64,000 nucleotides of DNA from Mucilaginibacter geliditolerans (GCF_014200495.1 NZ_JACHBY010000003.1:62001-126000); one strand, 5' to 3'; positions 9,471 to 18,483 are shown, counted from the first letter of the stretch. Notes: generated by a model from the letters alone, not told the origin. Made by a program: numbers and translations.

Positions 9471-9489
9471 TATAAAACCGGTTTAGCGA
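9471..9489 (-). promoter_or_regulatory. Shared operator-like motif, copy 2
   Basis: TATAAAACCGGTTTAGC again, with the palindrome AAACCGGTTT at 9475-9484, about 70 bases upstream of the GH78 start. It matches 18 of 19 bases of the copy at 752-770 in the same orientation relative to its gene, which suggests common control. Confidence 0.5.
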
Positions 9490-9553
9490 ATTAGTTTTAT
9501 ATCGATATAATAGGCATTCAGAAAAATCGAAATGGGTACCCAATCCCAGATTT

Positions 9554-9699
9554 TTGGCTGAAGCCCTATATGTTTTTATTTATTATCCGTTGGCTAAAGC
9601 CAACGGCAATGATAAATCAGCGTGTTTTTAATAATTTTTATTCATTGCCGTCCCATTTATGGGACGGATAGAGAATCAGACACAGGGCTTTAGCCTAAA
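9554..9699. repeat. Palindromic repeat with two internal hairpins
   Basis: The ends GGCTGAAGCCCT (left) and AGGGCTTTAGCC (right) are inverted repeats with one mismatch. Inside are two strong hairpins: CCGTTGGC-taaa-GCCAACGG (9587-9606) and CCGTCCCA-ttta-TGGGACGG (9648-9667). It looks like a dispersed REP/MITE-like element. The rest of the 9403-9866 gap holds the GH78 upstream region and the gldM terminator. Confidence 0.7.
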
Positions 9700-9783
9700 T
9701 TCTAATCTTCCGAATACCTATGGTATAGATTCAACTAATGCCACCGCTTTCTCTGCTTATAATAAAAGATACATTAAGGTCCT

Positions 9784-9819
9784 TTTAAAAGGATGGTGCT
9801 CGGATACCATCCTTTTAAA
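9784..9819 (-). terminator. Stem-loop after gldM
   Basis: TTTAAAAGGATGGT pairs perfectly with ACCATCCTTTTAAA across an 8-base loop. It lies 48 bases past the gldM stop codon, and the U-rich 3' side of the stem gives it intrinsic-terminator character. Confidence 0.6.
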
Positions 9820-9866
9820 TTGAGGCGATCATCAGGAAGGTAATTGCCTGATCAGGCTGTGTAGCT

Positions 9867-11402
9867 TCAGTTAGCCGTTAAGGCTACCGGAGCCAACTGG
9901 CGGGAAGAACCATCAGGGCCTACAGCTATAATATTATCAAAAATAACGTGGGAGCCAGGTTTTATCCCTCCCAGTGAAGCGTGCATCTCGGGACTAAGCT
10001 CATTACCCGATGTAACCTGTATCGATGCTGTTTCGCGCGGGTTGGCAATGATGAGGCTGAAACGGGTTATCCTGAACCTTGCATCAAAATCAAAATTATC
10101 CAATGATGCAAAAATAGCATCCTGTGCTTTTAGTGCTACCGTCGGTACATTTCCGCCTGATCTGCCTGAAAATTTGGCAATAGGATCAGGTATTCTTTTC
10201 GCCCTGAACAATGTACGGCTCAGCAGCTCGGTTTTGCCTTTTGTTATTTCTGCCGATACGGTTACATTAACCGTACCGGGGCTGTTTACCTTTACCGTAT
10301 ACTTGCCATTGGTTCCACTCAATGAGCCTGCCGATATACCTATCCTGATGTTTCTTGAAGGGATACCAGGCACCGATACCGACACAGGATTATCAACCCC
10401 GATATAAAATACATTCATCTTATCGGGCGATACTACTGCCGAAGGGCGCGATACAATATATTGCTGCTCGGGTGTGGTATAGGTTTTAATAGTACCATCG
10501 GTTTGTTTTACGTTAATGGTACCATGCCAGGTGAATACGCCTTCGCGGGAGGTTGATGCATTGTATACCCCTTTGCCATCCACTACATTTATTGAGCTGC
10601 CGCCAACCTGCATAACCGGGCTCGACTTTGAGTCATAAGCCGTTAAAAAAAGCTGGGCTTGATAAGGCTGCCCTTGTATAACATAAGAGGTAGGTGCCAC
10701 GGCAACCGCCTCAAACTTATCAAGGTTTACCACGGCTTGGTCCATTTTGCCGAGGATCTTTTTAACAACTTCAGCCTGCGCATTCATATTATCGGCCTGT
10801 ATGCGAGATAGGATGGTAAATGTAGCGGTTAACGGCACGCCCTCGCCAAAATTCAACTCCTCCCAGTTGCGGGCATTTACATTGCGCTTAACAGGGTCGT
10901 TGGCATTAAGGGTGAATGATGTGTTGCGGCTATCGTCCTTACCAAGCACTGCGAGCAACTGGCTGCGCGTATCATTTATTTTTTGCTTTAAAGCCTGTGC
11001 CCTTTTTTTATTGATCATTATATCATAACCAATATCAACGTTATCGCGTTCTACCAGATCGCCGGTTTGGGCATCATAACCGCGCGTTTGACTCACCAGT
11101 TCTGTTTTTATGGCTTTTATAAAGCCATCCAGTTCACGGCTTATCCTTTGCGCCTCCTTAGCCCTTGCGTAAATAGGCCGGGCGCGCTCGGGCGACTCCT
11201 TTAAACGGGTTTGCTCAAAAGCGGTAAATTGTTGCTGTATTGAATTATCAACGTTATCTGCCGTAGCAGTAAGACTATCGTTTATGGTTTTAAACGCATC
11301 TAAAATTGTTTCTGATATATTCAGGGCCAGCATTGCTAATAGTACCAGGTACATAAAGTTTATCATCTTTTGCCTGGTTGTTTCTTTTCCTGCGGAAGCC
11401 AT
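9867..11402 (-). CDS. gldM: Gliding motility / type IX secretion protein GldM
   Basis: A 511-residue protein matching GldM/PorM, the periplasm-spanning rod of the T9SS and gliding motor. The cytoplasmic start MASAGKETTRQKMINFMY is followed by one membrane helix (about 16-36), which in the family packs with GldL to form the proton-driven motor. The rest forms the periplasmic D1-D4 domains; the end (GSHVIFDNIIAVGPDG) fits the D4 domain that contacts the outer-membrane GldK/GldN ring. It starts 57 bases after gldL and is the last gene of the operon, followed by a stem-loop. Length is normal for the family. Confidence 0.93.
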   Translation of the reverse strand: MASAGKETTRQKMINFMYLVLLAMLALNISETILDAFKTINDSLTATADNVDNSIQQQFTAFEQTRLKESPERARPIYARAKEAQRISRELDGFIKAIKTELVSQTRGYDAQTGDLVERDNVDIGYDIMINKKRAQALKQKINDTRSQLLAVLGKDDSRNTSFTLNANDPVKRNVNARNWEELNFGEGVPLTATFTILSRIQADNMNAQAEVVKKILGKMDQAVVNLDKFEAVAVAPTSYVIQGQPYQAQLFLTAYDSKSSPVMQVGGSSINVVDGKGVYNASTSREGVFTWHGTINVKQTDGTIKTYTTPEQQYIVSRPSAVVSPDKMNVFYIGVDNPVSVSVPGIPSRNIRIGISAGSLSGTNGKYTVKVNSPGTVNVTVSAEITKGKTELLSRTLFRAKRIPDPIAKFSGRSGGNVPTVALKAQDAIFASLDNFDFDARFRITRFSLIIANPRETASIQVTSGNELSPEMHASLGGIKPGSHVIFDNIIAVGPDGSSRQLAPVALTAN

Positions 11403-11459
11403 CTTCTTAATTTGTTAAAATTTGATATTAAACTATATCCCCTGTTTTCAACATAATAT

Positions 11460-12260
11460 TTATAGCCTTGGCTGGTTCATGGCCGATAGCATGTTGGCAT
11501 AAAACACATTCAATGCTGAAATATTTTTGGCCAGCTTATTTACCTCGTCCTTAAACTGCCTGCTATCATTGGCAGAGTCATTTAAATTCCTGAGCGTATC
11601 GCTTAAGCCTGAATAAAATTGATTGATCTGCCTCAGGTTGGTATCTGCACCCTTTAATTCAGCCTCATAAACCAGGTTCAACTGCGATAAATTAAAGGTG
11701 AGCTTTGATACCTGCTGATTATATAATTCGGCATCGTTATGGTTATTTGCCATGGCAGCCAAACCGGCGGATGCCCTTTCAAATGCCAGGCCAAGTACAT
11801 CAAATTTTGAGGCTGCCTGTTTTAGCTTGGCCGAAAACTCATCTGTAGCTAATGAAACATCGGCTATGGTATTTATCCTTTCCATTTTATTGCTGAATTT
11901 TTTCAAGCCTTCGCCCAGGTTATTGATAGCTTCGGGGCTTACCTCGGCTTGTGTTAAGAGTTTATCAAGCGCAGCTGTGTTGCCGGTTACCGAAACGGTT
12001 TGCCGCCCTGATTTTGGCAGTTCGCCGGTATAATCGGCAGATAGTTCCGGATATACCCTTTCCCATTCCGGATCCTGTGCGGGAGGGAAAAATCCCAGCG
12101 TAAAAAACAGTATGGCTTCTACACAAAGGCCCAGGCCTATCATATAGGTACCGGCTATGCCTCCCCAGTGATTAATTTTGAACATTGCACCAAGTATAAC
12201 TATGCTGGCGCCCCATGAAATTGCTACATGAAGGCCATTGAATTTTCTTGTCTTTTTCAT
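11460..12260 (-). CDS. gldL: Gliding motility / type IX secretion protein GldL
   Basis: A 266-residue inner-membrane protein. Two N-terminal membrane helices (about 9-29 and 35-58) contain KINHWGGIAGTYMIGLGLCVEAILFF, with the conserved intramembrane Glu that the family uses in proton-driven torque generation. The remainder is a helical, probably coiled-coil cytoplasmic domain, as in GldL/PorL. With GldM it forms the motor. It starts 29 bases after the beta-barrel gene. It is separated from gldK by gldN and the barrel gene, unlike the common K-L-M-N order. Confidence 0.93.
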   Translation of the reverse strand: MKKTRKFNGLHVAISWGASIVILGAMFKINHWGGIAGTYMIGLGLCVEAILFFTLGFFPPAQDPEWERVYPELSADYTGELPKSGRQTVSVTGNTAALDKLLTQAEVSPEAINNLGEGLKKFSNKMERINTIADVSLATDEFSAKLKQAASKFDVLGLAFERASAGLAAMANNHNDAELYNQQVSKLTFNLSQLNLVYEAELKGADTNLRQINQFYSGLSDTLRNLNDSANDSRQFKDEVNKLAKNISALNVFYANMLSAMNQPRL

Positions 12261-12289
12261 GATAATAAATATTAAATGGTTAATCTTTT

Positions 12290-12916
12290 TTAGAATTTTA
12301 TATAGAAAGTTGCAGCGGTATTTAAGCCGGGCATAATGCCCTTTAAACCGTTGGTAATAGTATTGGCCTTATTTTCATAGGACGATGTAGGTGCACTGGT
12401 TGGCAAGAAGCTGCCAACATCCAGCCGGAGCCTTACATTACCAAACAAATAGATATTGCCGAGCCCCGTACCTATGTATGGCCTGTATTTCGACATGGAT
12501 ACCGAATAATCCGGTGTTGCGCCAATGCCCTGCCTGTACAGTGTATTATTAAAGTAATAGCCAAAACCTGTAGTAACAAACCACTTGGTAGCAAACCATT
12601 GGGTATTACCATACATAGGCTGCCAGTCAACCAGGGCATAAATAGCACTGCGGTCGACCCGCAAGTTGCGGCTATTGTATATAAAGGTTACATCAGGCGT
12701 TACATCAAACCCAACTCTTATGTTAAACGACCGGGCAAAGCTATAGCTGCCTTGCAATCCTAAGCCCTGTACGCCTAGCTGTAACCCAAGAGATGATGTT
12801 GGGAATGCGCTGTAGTCAGGTAATACCTGTGCTTCAGCCTTTCCACAGCAAAATAATAGTGCCGACATCAAGAGCATCCAAAAGAACTCTTTGATTAATT
12901 TTATGCGCGTTTTCAT
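12290..12916 (-). CDS. 208-aa outer-membrane beta-barrel protein inside the gld operon
   Basis: A signal peptide (ending GKAEAQ) is followed by alternating amphipathic strands and an aromatic end (TAATFYIKF), the pattern of a small outer-membrane beta-barrel. At 208 residues it is clearly shorter than PorP/SprF (about 300) and lacks the recognisable PorP pattern, so I do not call it PorP. Its ATG overlaps the gldN stop (ATGA, 12913-12916) and gldL follows 29 bases on, so it is co-translated with core T9SS subunits. I infer an outer-membrane partner or anchor of the GldK/GldN ring. Function is not established by the sequence. Confidence 0.7.
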   Translation of the reverse strand: MKTRIKLIKEFFWMLLMSALLFCCGKAEAQVLPDYSAFPTSSLGLQLGVQGLGLQGSYSFARSFNIRVGFDVTPDVTFIYNSRNLRVDRSAIYALVDWQPMYGNTQWFATKWFVTTGFGYYFNNTLYRQGIGATPDYSVSMSKYRPYIGTGLGNIYLFGNVRLRLDVGSFLPTSAPTSSYENKANTITNGLKGIMPGLNTAATFYIKF

Positions 12917-13818
12917 TGCTTGTCCTCCTTTTTGTTTGATTGTTGTATAAGATTTTTATCATTTATCCCTTTGGGATTTTGCCAGATATGCTTCTTAAGC
13001 TCCGCGATTTTCTGCTCCAGCTTAATAGCTTCAGGACTTCCGGGATCCAACTGATCTGTTTGTGTGCCTCCCGGCGAAAATTCTTTTACCAGATAGGCGC
13101 TGAACTTGTGCTGCATGAATACATCATCCATAGTAATGTCGAACACGTTTTTATCCGGGTCGCTCAGGTCAACCTTAATAAGCGCATAACGCAACTGCGG
13201 GAAATACAGCCAGAAGGCAGGTGCAGTGCTCATATTATCGGGCAGGTTGGCTGATGTGGAAATATTCATCATTGGCGCAATAGCTATTATCCGCGTATCA
13301 ACACGGCCACGCTGCCTGTCAAAGAAAACATCTTCCTCAATCCTGAACTTTTTGATGTTGTCGGGATTAAACTCATTCAGCATCATTTTTGATGATATCT
13401 CGTTGCCGTCCTTATCAAATTTTTGCACCAGCACCGAGTCGGCAAAACGAGATTCACCCTGCTTTACGGTTATCTTTTTCTTAAAATCGTCCCGTTCATA
13501 AGGTGTAAGCTTTCCTTCCTCCAATCCTTTCATTATGGTTTCCATCAGGGAGTGGCCCGGTATAGTTAATATGGTATTAGCTGTATCCGTCAGATCAATG
13601 ATGCGCCATACCCGTGCATACATCCGGATGTTTTCCGAGCGGAGCTTGGGATAAGGAAATGGCCTTGCCTGGCCCAGGTCGGCTGGTTGCAGGTTAACGT
13701 CATATGCCGGCAAAGTATCAGTAAGCGTACTGTCGCTCACACTTACAAATGATTGGGCATGACTCACCTTTATGCTTATGGCAATTAGTATAATTGCCGC
13801 TGTCATTATCTTTTTCAT
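12913..13818 (-). CDS. gldN: Gliding motility / type IX secretion protein GldN
   Basis: A 301-residue periplasmic protein of the GldN/PorN family, which forms the ring with the GldK lipoprotein. I chose the ATG at 13818 because the signal peptide (MKKIMTAAIILIAISI, cleavage near SHAQ) starts there, 4 bases beyond the gldK stop; an ATG at 13872 would overlap gldK by 50 bases. Family features are RMYARVWRIIDLTDTAN near residue 65 and FRIEEDVFFDRQRGR near 165. The C-terminus is charged and probably disordered. In most species gldN comes last, after gldM; here it directly follows gldK. Confidence 0.9.
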   Translation of the reverse strand: MKKIMTAAIILIAISIKVSHAQSFVSVSDSTLTDTLPAYDVNLQPADLGQARPFPYPKLRSENIRMYARVWRIIDLTDTANTILTIPGHSLMETIMKGLEEGKLTPYERDDFKKKITVKQGESRFADSVLVQKFDKDGNEISSKMMLNEFNPDNIKKFRIEEDVFFDRQRGRVDTRIIAIAPMMNISTSANLPDNMSTAPAFWLYFPQLRYALIKVDLSDPDKNVFDITMDDVFMQHKFSAYLVKEFSPGGTQTDQLDPGSPEAIKLEQKIAELKKHIWQNPKGINDKNLIQQSNKKEDKQ

Positions 13819-13822
13819 AGTA

Positions 13823-15115
13823 TTATTTTTTAGTGTATTTCCTTGTTTTAACCTGTTCGCCGGTGAGTTCAAAAGCAGCCATAACGCAACGGAAGCCTAT
13901 GTAGGAATGTGCGGCGTCCTGGTCTTCATAACTCCGGGTATCCGTGTTCAGCATTTCGCCATTGTCTTTCCATGATCCTCCCCTCACTACCTTACGTCTC
14001 ATTAAAGGAGCATCTTTACTGGTGGCATCATACAGCAGCGCCGGGTTAAGGTCATTTACCAGTTGTGATGCTGAAGGGCTGAAAGCATCCAGCGTCCACT
14101 CTGAAACATTGCCTGCCATATTGTATATGCCAAATGCATTAGGCGTATATGATGTTACCGGCAGCGTAAATGTTGACCCGTCGCTGGCATACATCCCTTC
14201 ACCTTGTTTAAAGTTGAGCGAAAGCTGTTCCTTGCCGGTCTTTTTATCGATAGTGGTTTTTACCGTACGGTCAACCGTATCATCAGGATTGGTTTTGGCT
14301 TCGGCGGCAAATTCCCATTGGGCTTCGGTAGGCAAACTAAAGCTCAGCTTAAAATTCCGCAGGTTGGGGTTGTTCTTAATCATCAGTTTAAGCTGCGTTC
14401 CGCGCCAGTCGGCATAAGCTCGGGCCTGTTTCCATGATACACCCACTACAGGATTATACTGGTATATTTTGTTGGTAAAGTAGTTAGCGTCCATAACCGT
14501 CATCTGCGCGTTGGGGAAATCTGCTGACCATACGGCCTCATGCGGATATACTTCAACCGAATCGGCTACATATTCGTTGTTATTTATGCCATCCATCCGT
14601 ACATAATAAAAGCGGTATTTAAGCAAAGCAGGATTTGGCACCCGTGCACCGTTGATCATGGTCATCATAGGGGCCAGTTTTTCCTTTATCTCCATAGGTG
14701 CCTTTTTCCAGAGGGGCGATATCTTGTTTATTTTGCTCCAGTCTATCAGCCGTATTTCCTTATTGCCTACTCCAACGGTAGCACCGGTTGCGGGTAGAAA
14801 GAAAGAATCATCATGCAGGTAATCGGTGACGGCAACAGAGTCGGCCACCCAGTTCACAAAGGCCTGGTATTGCTTGTTGTTAACCTCGGTTTTATCAATA
14901 AAAAATGCGCTAACGCTTACGGTTCTTTCTTCCGACTTATTGTCATCGCTAAACATTTTGTACAAAAATGTACCCGATGGAATATATGCCATCCCCTCAG
15001 GTGGGATGAGCCGTTTTATGGATACAGCGCGGGTTTTTGGGGTATTATAAATACTACGTTGGCAGGCACCGAGCACTAGCAGCAGCAAGCCTGTTATTTT
15101 GAATAATGATCTCAT
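13823..15115 (-). CDS. gldK: Gliding motility / type IX secretion lipoprotein GldK
   Basis: A 430-residue lipoprotein with signal and lipobox VLGAC (Cys18). The body has the sulfatase-modifying-factor (FGE) fold: PSGTF, FFIDKTEVNNKQYQAF, FSLPTEAQWEFAAEA, NAFGIYNMAGNVSEWTLDAF and VVRGGSWKDN. This is the layout of GldK/PorK, the outer-membrane ring subunit of the type IX secretion and gliding machine, rather than a catalytic FGE. It is the first gene of a five-gene operon (K, N, barrel, L, M) and is preceded by a 430-base gap that should hold the promoter. Confidence 0.92.
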   Translation of the reverse strand: MRSLFKITGLLLLVLGACQRSIYNTPKTRAVSIKRLIPPEGMAYIPSGTFLYKMFSDDNKSEERTVSVSAFFIDKTEVNNKQYQAFVNWVADSVAVTDYLHDDSFFLPATGATVGVGNKEIRLIDWSKINKISPLWKKAPMEIKEKLAPMMTMINGARVPNPALLKYRFYYVRMDGINNNEYVADSVEVYPHEAVWSADFPNAQMTVMDANYFTNKIYQYNPVVGVSWKQARAYADWRGTQLKLMIKNNPNLRNFKLSFSLPTEAQWEFAAEAKTNPDDTVDRTVKTTIDKKTGKEQLSLNFKQGEGMYASDGSTFTLPVTSYTPNAFGIYNMAGNVSEWTLDAFSPSASQLVNDLNPALLYDATSKDAPLMRRKVVRGGSWKDNGEMLNTDTRSYEDQDAAHSYIGFRCVMAAFELTGEQVKTRKYTKK

Positions 15116-15545
15116 GTTGACTTAGTTATATTAATTTATTTGAGTCAAGATGATATCATATATGAGTTTTTAATTAGCGGTGAAACAATGAGTCAAATAT
15201 GATAGCAGCGGGTGTTAAAAAATGTTATTTATCGCTAAACAGATTGAATCTGTCGACCAAGAGTAATTTTGGGAGTATTATTTGACTTTTTTTCGCAATG
15301 ATATGGCGAATAATAACCAAAATACCTTAAAATCGACAAAAAATAAGATCGAAATATTGTTTTAATACTTCATCGATACAAAAGCACCGTTCATAGATAC
15401 ACAAAGCATTAAAACATATTAAAAAGCCTTGAAAGTACCTGATAATATACTACTTTGTGAAGAAGAGGGCCCTGTGTATAAAGCAACGGGGAGAAAGAAA
15501 GTGAACCGGCCTCAAAGAGGCTTTGTACTGAATAGTTATCCTAAT
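15116..15545. other. Intergenic region upstream of gldK
   Basis: No gene is seen in this 430-base gap. A CATATTTG on the minus strand (15194-15201) is one base away from the Bacteroidota -7 box and could serve gldK. A small hairpin GCCTC-aaa-GAGGC (15509-15521) lies just downstream of the GH92 gene and may help end its transcript. Confidence 0.4.
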
Positions 15546-17834
15546 TTATTGAGTATTAAACGCCAAGCCTTTAGGCTGATCTTCGGTTTTTGAGGCCCAG
15601 GTTTTGGATGGAGCATCCAATAAGTATATATCAAGCTTGCCGCCTTTCACTAGGTTTTGGTAGGTAATATAATTTTTTGAATAGATATGCCCATTCCATT
15701 TAACTGCATTAATATAGATGGCGCTGCTTGATTTTTTATGCGTTTGGATCAATAAGGTTTTGCCTCCCGGCAGATTGATTGATACCTCATCAAATATGGG
15801 AGAACATAATAAATATTCGCCGGATATGGGGTTGAGCGGATAGAACCCCATGGCAGCAAACATATACCAGGCCGACATTTGCCCGGCATCGTCATTACCA
15901 CCAAGGCCGCCGGGCCCATCGCCATATTCGGTAGCTAAAATGGCCCTTACCTGTCTTTGTGTTTTCCAGCAGCTGGCGGTATAATTATACATGAATGGGA
16001 TCTGGTGCCCCGGTTCATTGCCATGCCAATACTCATTTTTAATAAAGATACTGTCGAGCGCGGTTTCGAGCTTTTCACGGCCGCCCATTAACCGGGCAAG
16101 GCCGGGGACATCCTGCGGAACGTAAAAAGTATACTGCCGGGGTGTGCCTTCGGTGATATAAGTTTGGCGCACATCGGGGTCAAAAGTTTTGGTCCAATCC
16201 CCATTTTGCATACGCCCTCTCACAAACCCCACCGACGGATCAAATACATTTTTATAATTCTCCGCTCTTCTTAGCAGTGATCTATAATCTGCATCATAGC
16301 CTAGCTTTTTTGATAATTGCGACAGGGCATAATCATCATAAGCATATTCCATGGTACGGCTTACCTGTTCCATTTTATGGAAAGCATCTTTAACGCTGTC
16401 TTCCAATGGCACATAACCGTATTTTACATACGATGTTAATGCCCGCCTGCCCTTGCCATCTTTGTAATCCTGTTGTTTTTCTGGCAGGTCAAAGGCGTTC
16501 TGGCGCATTAAACGATAAGCGTCGGAAACATGGGCGGTACTGAGGCCTTTTAAATAGGCTGATGTGATGATGGATGTGGTATGATCGCCGATCATCTCGG
16601 ATGTATAGTTATTCCAGCATGGAAAAATGGGCAGCCAGCCGCCCTGCTCACCTTTTAATACTAAAGATTGTACCAGGTCATTAACCAATTTTGGACGAAG
16701 TATTTCTAAAAGCGGTACCTGCGCCCGGTAAATATCCCATAAGGAAAAATCATCGTAATAATTACCGCCGGTTATCTTTTCTAATTGGTAATTACCTGCA
16801 AACCGGGGATAAGTATCATCAACATCGTTATATAGACGAGGATGCTGCATGGCATGGTAAAACGAGGTATAAAAAACCCGCTTATCGGTTTCATTTGTAG
16901 TAACTACGATGATCTGCTTTAACGCCTGCTCCCATATTTGTTTGCATTTTGCCACGGTGCCATCAAAATCCCAGCCCGGTAATTCAGCATCAAGGTTTTT
17001 GCGCGCGCCTTGCAGGCTGCTGAAAGAAGTACCTACTTTTACATACAACTTTTCACCTTTCTGCATTTTAAAACCAATAAATGCACCAATATCTTTTTTT
17101 GCGTTGATACTATCTTTTATAAAAATCTTATCGGCCAAAAATGTGCCTTTGGTGGTTAACTCTTTATCAACTTTAATTACAAAATATCCGCTAAACCCGG
17201 CGGACTTTCCCCAACCCTGGTAAATGCGGTGTACCGGGTTATAACCATAGATCTCCCCTTTTTCAGCATCAATTTTAATATAGCCTTCGCCGTAATCGCT
17301 GTTTGGAGTAATTAAGAGATGGAGGCTATCCGCTGCATCGGCAGTTAATTCCATCATGCCGCAACGTGGTGTGGCAGTAACAGCCGCATGTATTTTGTAT
17401 GAAGAAAGGTTAAGACGGTAAACATAAGGGGTTGATTGCTCGTCCTTATGATTGAATTTGGCGGCATTGTTTACCGTTTTTAAACTGCCTGTTATGGGCA
17501 TTATGGTAAGGCTGCCGTAATCCTGCATGCATGAGCCGCTTATCCAGTGCGAGCCCCTGAACCCGCTAAAAAAATCATCTTTATAATAATATGGCGGCAC
17601 ACATTTTGATTCTGATACCTGCGTTTGTGGTGTCCATTGCGTCATGGCAAAGGGGGTACATACAGATGGTATGGTATTGGCAAAGTTTTCCTGCGCCGAG
17701 CCTAATTTTATGGCTGATGGCGTCGTACTGTTTGCCGTTCCGGATAAGGGATTAACATAGTTAACGAGGGACGTCCCTTGTGCAAATACCCCTGTAGATA
17801 TTACAGATAATACAATTAAAAAAAATACACGCAT
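15546..17834 (-). CDS. Secreted GH92 alpha-mannosidase
   Basis: A 762-residue exported enzyme, signal peptide ending GVFAQ. GH92 signatures are clear: NTIPSVCTPFAMTQW near the start, GFRGSHWISGSC, DDFSLWDIYRAQVPLLEIL, GNEPGHQIPFMYNYT and GLGGNDDAGQMSAWYMFAAMGFYP near the end. GH92 enzymes are Ca2+-dependent exo-acting alpha-mannosidases acting on N-glycan or yeast mannan linkages (1,2; 1,3; 1,4; 1,6, which I cannot tell apart here). It stands alone between the gld operon and the SnoaL-like gene. A host or fungal N-glycan/mannan role is plausible. Confidence 0.93.
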   Translation of the reverse strand: MRVFFLIVLSVISTGVFAQGTSLVNYVNPLSGTANSTTPSAIKLGSAQENFANTIPSVCTPFAMTQWTPQTQVSESKCVPPYYYKDDFFSGFRGSHWISGSCMQDYGSLTIMPITGSLKTVNNAAKFNHKDEQSTPYVYRLNLSSYKIHAAVTATPRCGMMELTADAADSLHLLITPNSDYGEGYIKIDAEKGEIYGYNPVHRIYQGWGKSAGFSGYFVIKVDKELTTKGTFLADKIFIKDSINAKKDIGAFIGFKMQKGEKLYVKVGTSFSSLQGARKNLDAELPGWDFDGTVAKCKQIWEQALKQIIVVTTNETDKRVFYTSFYHAMQHPRLYNDVDDTYPRFAGNYQLEKITGGNYYDDFSLWDIYRAQVPLLEILRPKLVNDLVQSLVLKGEQGGWLPIFPCWNNYTSEMIGDHTTSIITSAYLKGLSTAHVSDAYRLMRQNAFDLPEKQQDYKDGKGRRALTSYVKYGYVPLEDSVKDAFHKMEQVSRTMEYAYDDYALSQLSKKLGYDADYRSLLRRAENYKNVFDPSVGFVRGRMQNGDWTKTFDPDVRQTYITEGTPRQYTFYVPQDVPGLARLMGGREKLETALDSIFIKNEYWHGNEPGHQIPFMYNYTASCWKTQRQVRAILATEYGDGPGGLGGNDDAGQMSAWYMFAAMGFYPLNPISGEYLLCSPIFDEVSINLPGGKTLLIQTHKKSSSAIYINAVKWNGHIYSKNYITYQNLVKGGKLDIYLLDAPSKTWASKTEDQPKGLAFNTQ

Positions 17835-17963
17835 TTAATATCCTTATTAATCCGGGTTAAGATTAATTATAATAGGTATTCTTATGCTATGCCGTTTATT
17901 TAAATCAGCATAGAATAAGAATTTATGGGTCTAAAATCTCAGTTGGGACAAGCGCTAAATTAG

Positions 17964-18003
17964 ATTGGCTACACCTTATTACCTTAATCAAGGTGTAGCC
18001 AAT
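17964..18003 (-). terminator. Stem-loop after the SnoaL-like gene
   Basis: ATTGGCTACACCTT and AAGGTGTAGCCAAT form a perfect 14-base stem with a 12-base loop, 15 bases past the stop codon at 18019. There is no T-run after it on the minus strand, so it could also be a bidirectional insulator between this gene and GH92. Confidence 0.6.
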
Positions 18004-18018
18004 CATACAAAAAACGGC

Positions 18019-18357
18019 TTACCTTATTATACTGATTTTACTTATTTTTTCGTTTTCTACTTCAAAAATAATTACCTGTTCCATTTTTTTATCACTACCG
18101 TTTCTTCCAAAAATAAATTCATGAACAATGACTTTGTTCTCAAAAATAATTGTGTTTATAATCTCCGCATAAAGCTTTGGGGAATTTTTAAATAAGACTG
18201 AATACATTTCCCGGCATTCTTCAAAACCATCAATCAAGATTTTATTATCTGAGAAATTAATTATTTTAATGTCATTATTAAATACAGTCATCATGCTTTC
18301 AATATCTCTATTATCGAAGGCCTGCATTTGCTTTTCTATAACTTGTTCTATGGTCAT
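18019..18357 (-). CDS. SnoaL/NTF2-like small protein
   Basis: A 112-residue protein beginning MTIEQVIEKQMQAFDNRDIESMM, with DIKIINF, an EFIFGRNGSDKKMEQVIIFEVENEKISKISII tail and no signal peptide. This is the cone-shaped alpha+beta NTF2/SnoaL-like fold, whose members are small enzymes or ligand binders; the actual function is unknown. An earlier ATG at 18429 is possible but adds 24 residues not typical of the family. The gene is clearly more AT-rich than its neighbours and stands 126 bases after the inositol oxygenase gene, which suggests independent acquisition. A 14-base stem-loop follows. Confidence 0.7.
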   Translation of the reverse strand: MTIEQVIEKQMQAFDNRDIESMMTVFNNDIKIINFSDNKILIDGFEECREMYSVLFKNSPKLYAEIINTIIFENKVIVHEFIFGRNGSDKKMEQVIIFEVENEKISKISIIR

Positions 18358-18483
18358 GGTATTAATAATTACCTGAACCTTTATTATTAGGGGTTCAGCA
18401 ATTTTTATAGCTTTTATGTTAGCCGTCAAAGGTAATACATGACCGGTTAATCCCTTATCCCAACTGCGATTTTAGAGCCAAAT

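Noticed and set aside
12290..12916. Calling the operon barrel PorP/SprF
   Set aside because: Length (208 versus about 300) and sequence pattern do not fit; kept as an unassigned barrel.
13944..14417. 157-codon plus-strand ORF opposite gldK
   Set aside because: Antisense shadow of a well-supported gene.
17965..18195. 76-codon plus-strand ORF opposite the SnoaL-like gene
   Set aside because: Starts in the terminator stem and runs antisense to a recognisable protein.
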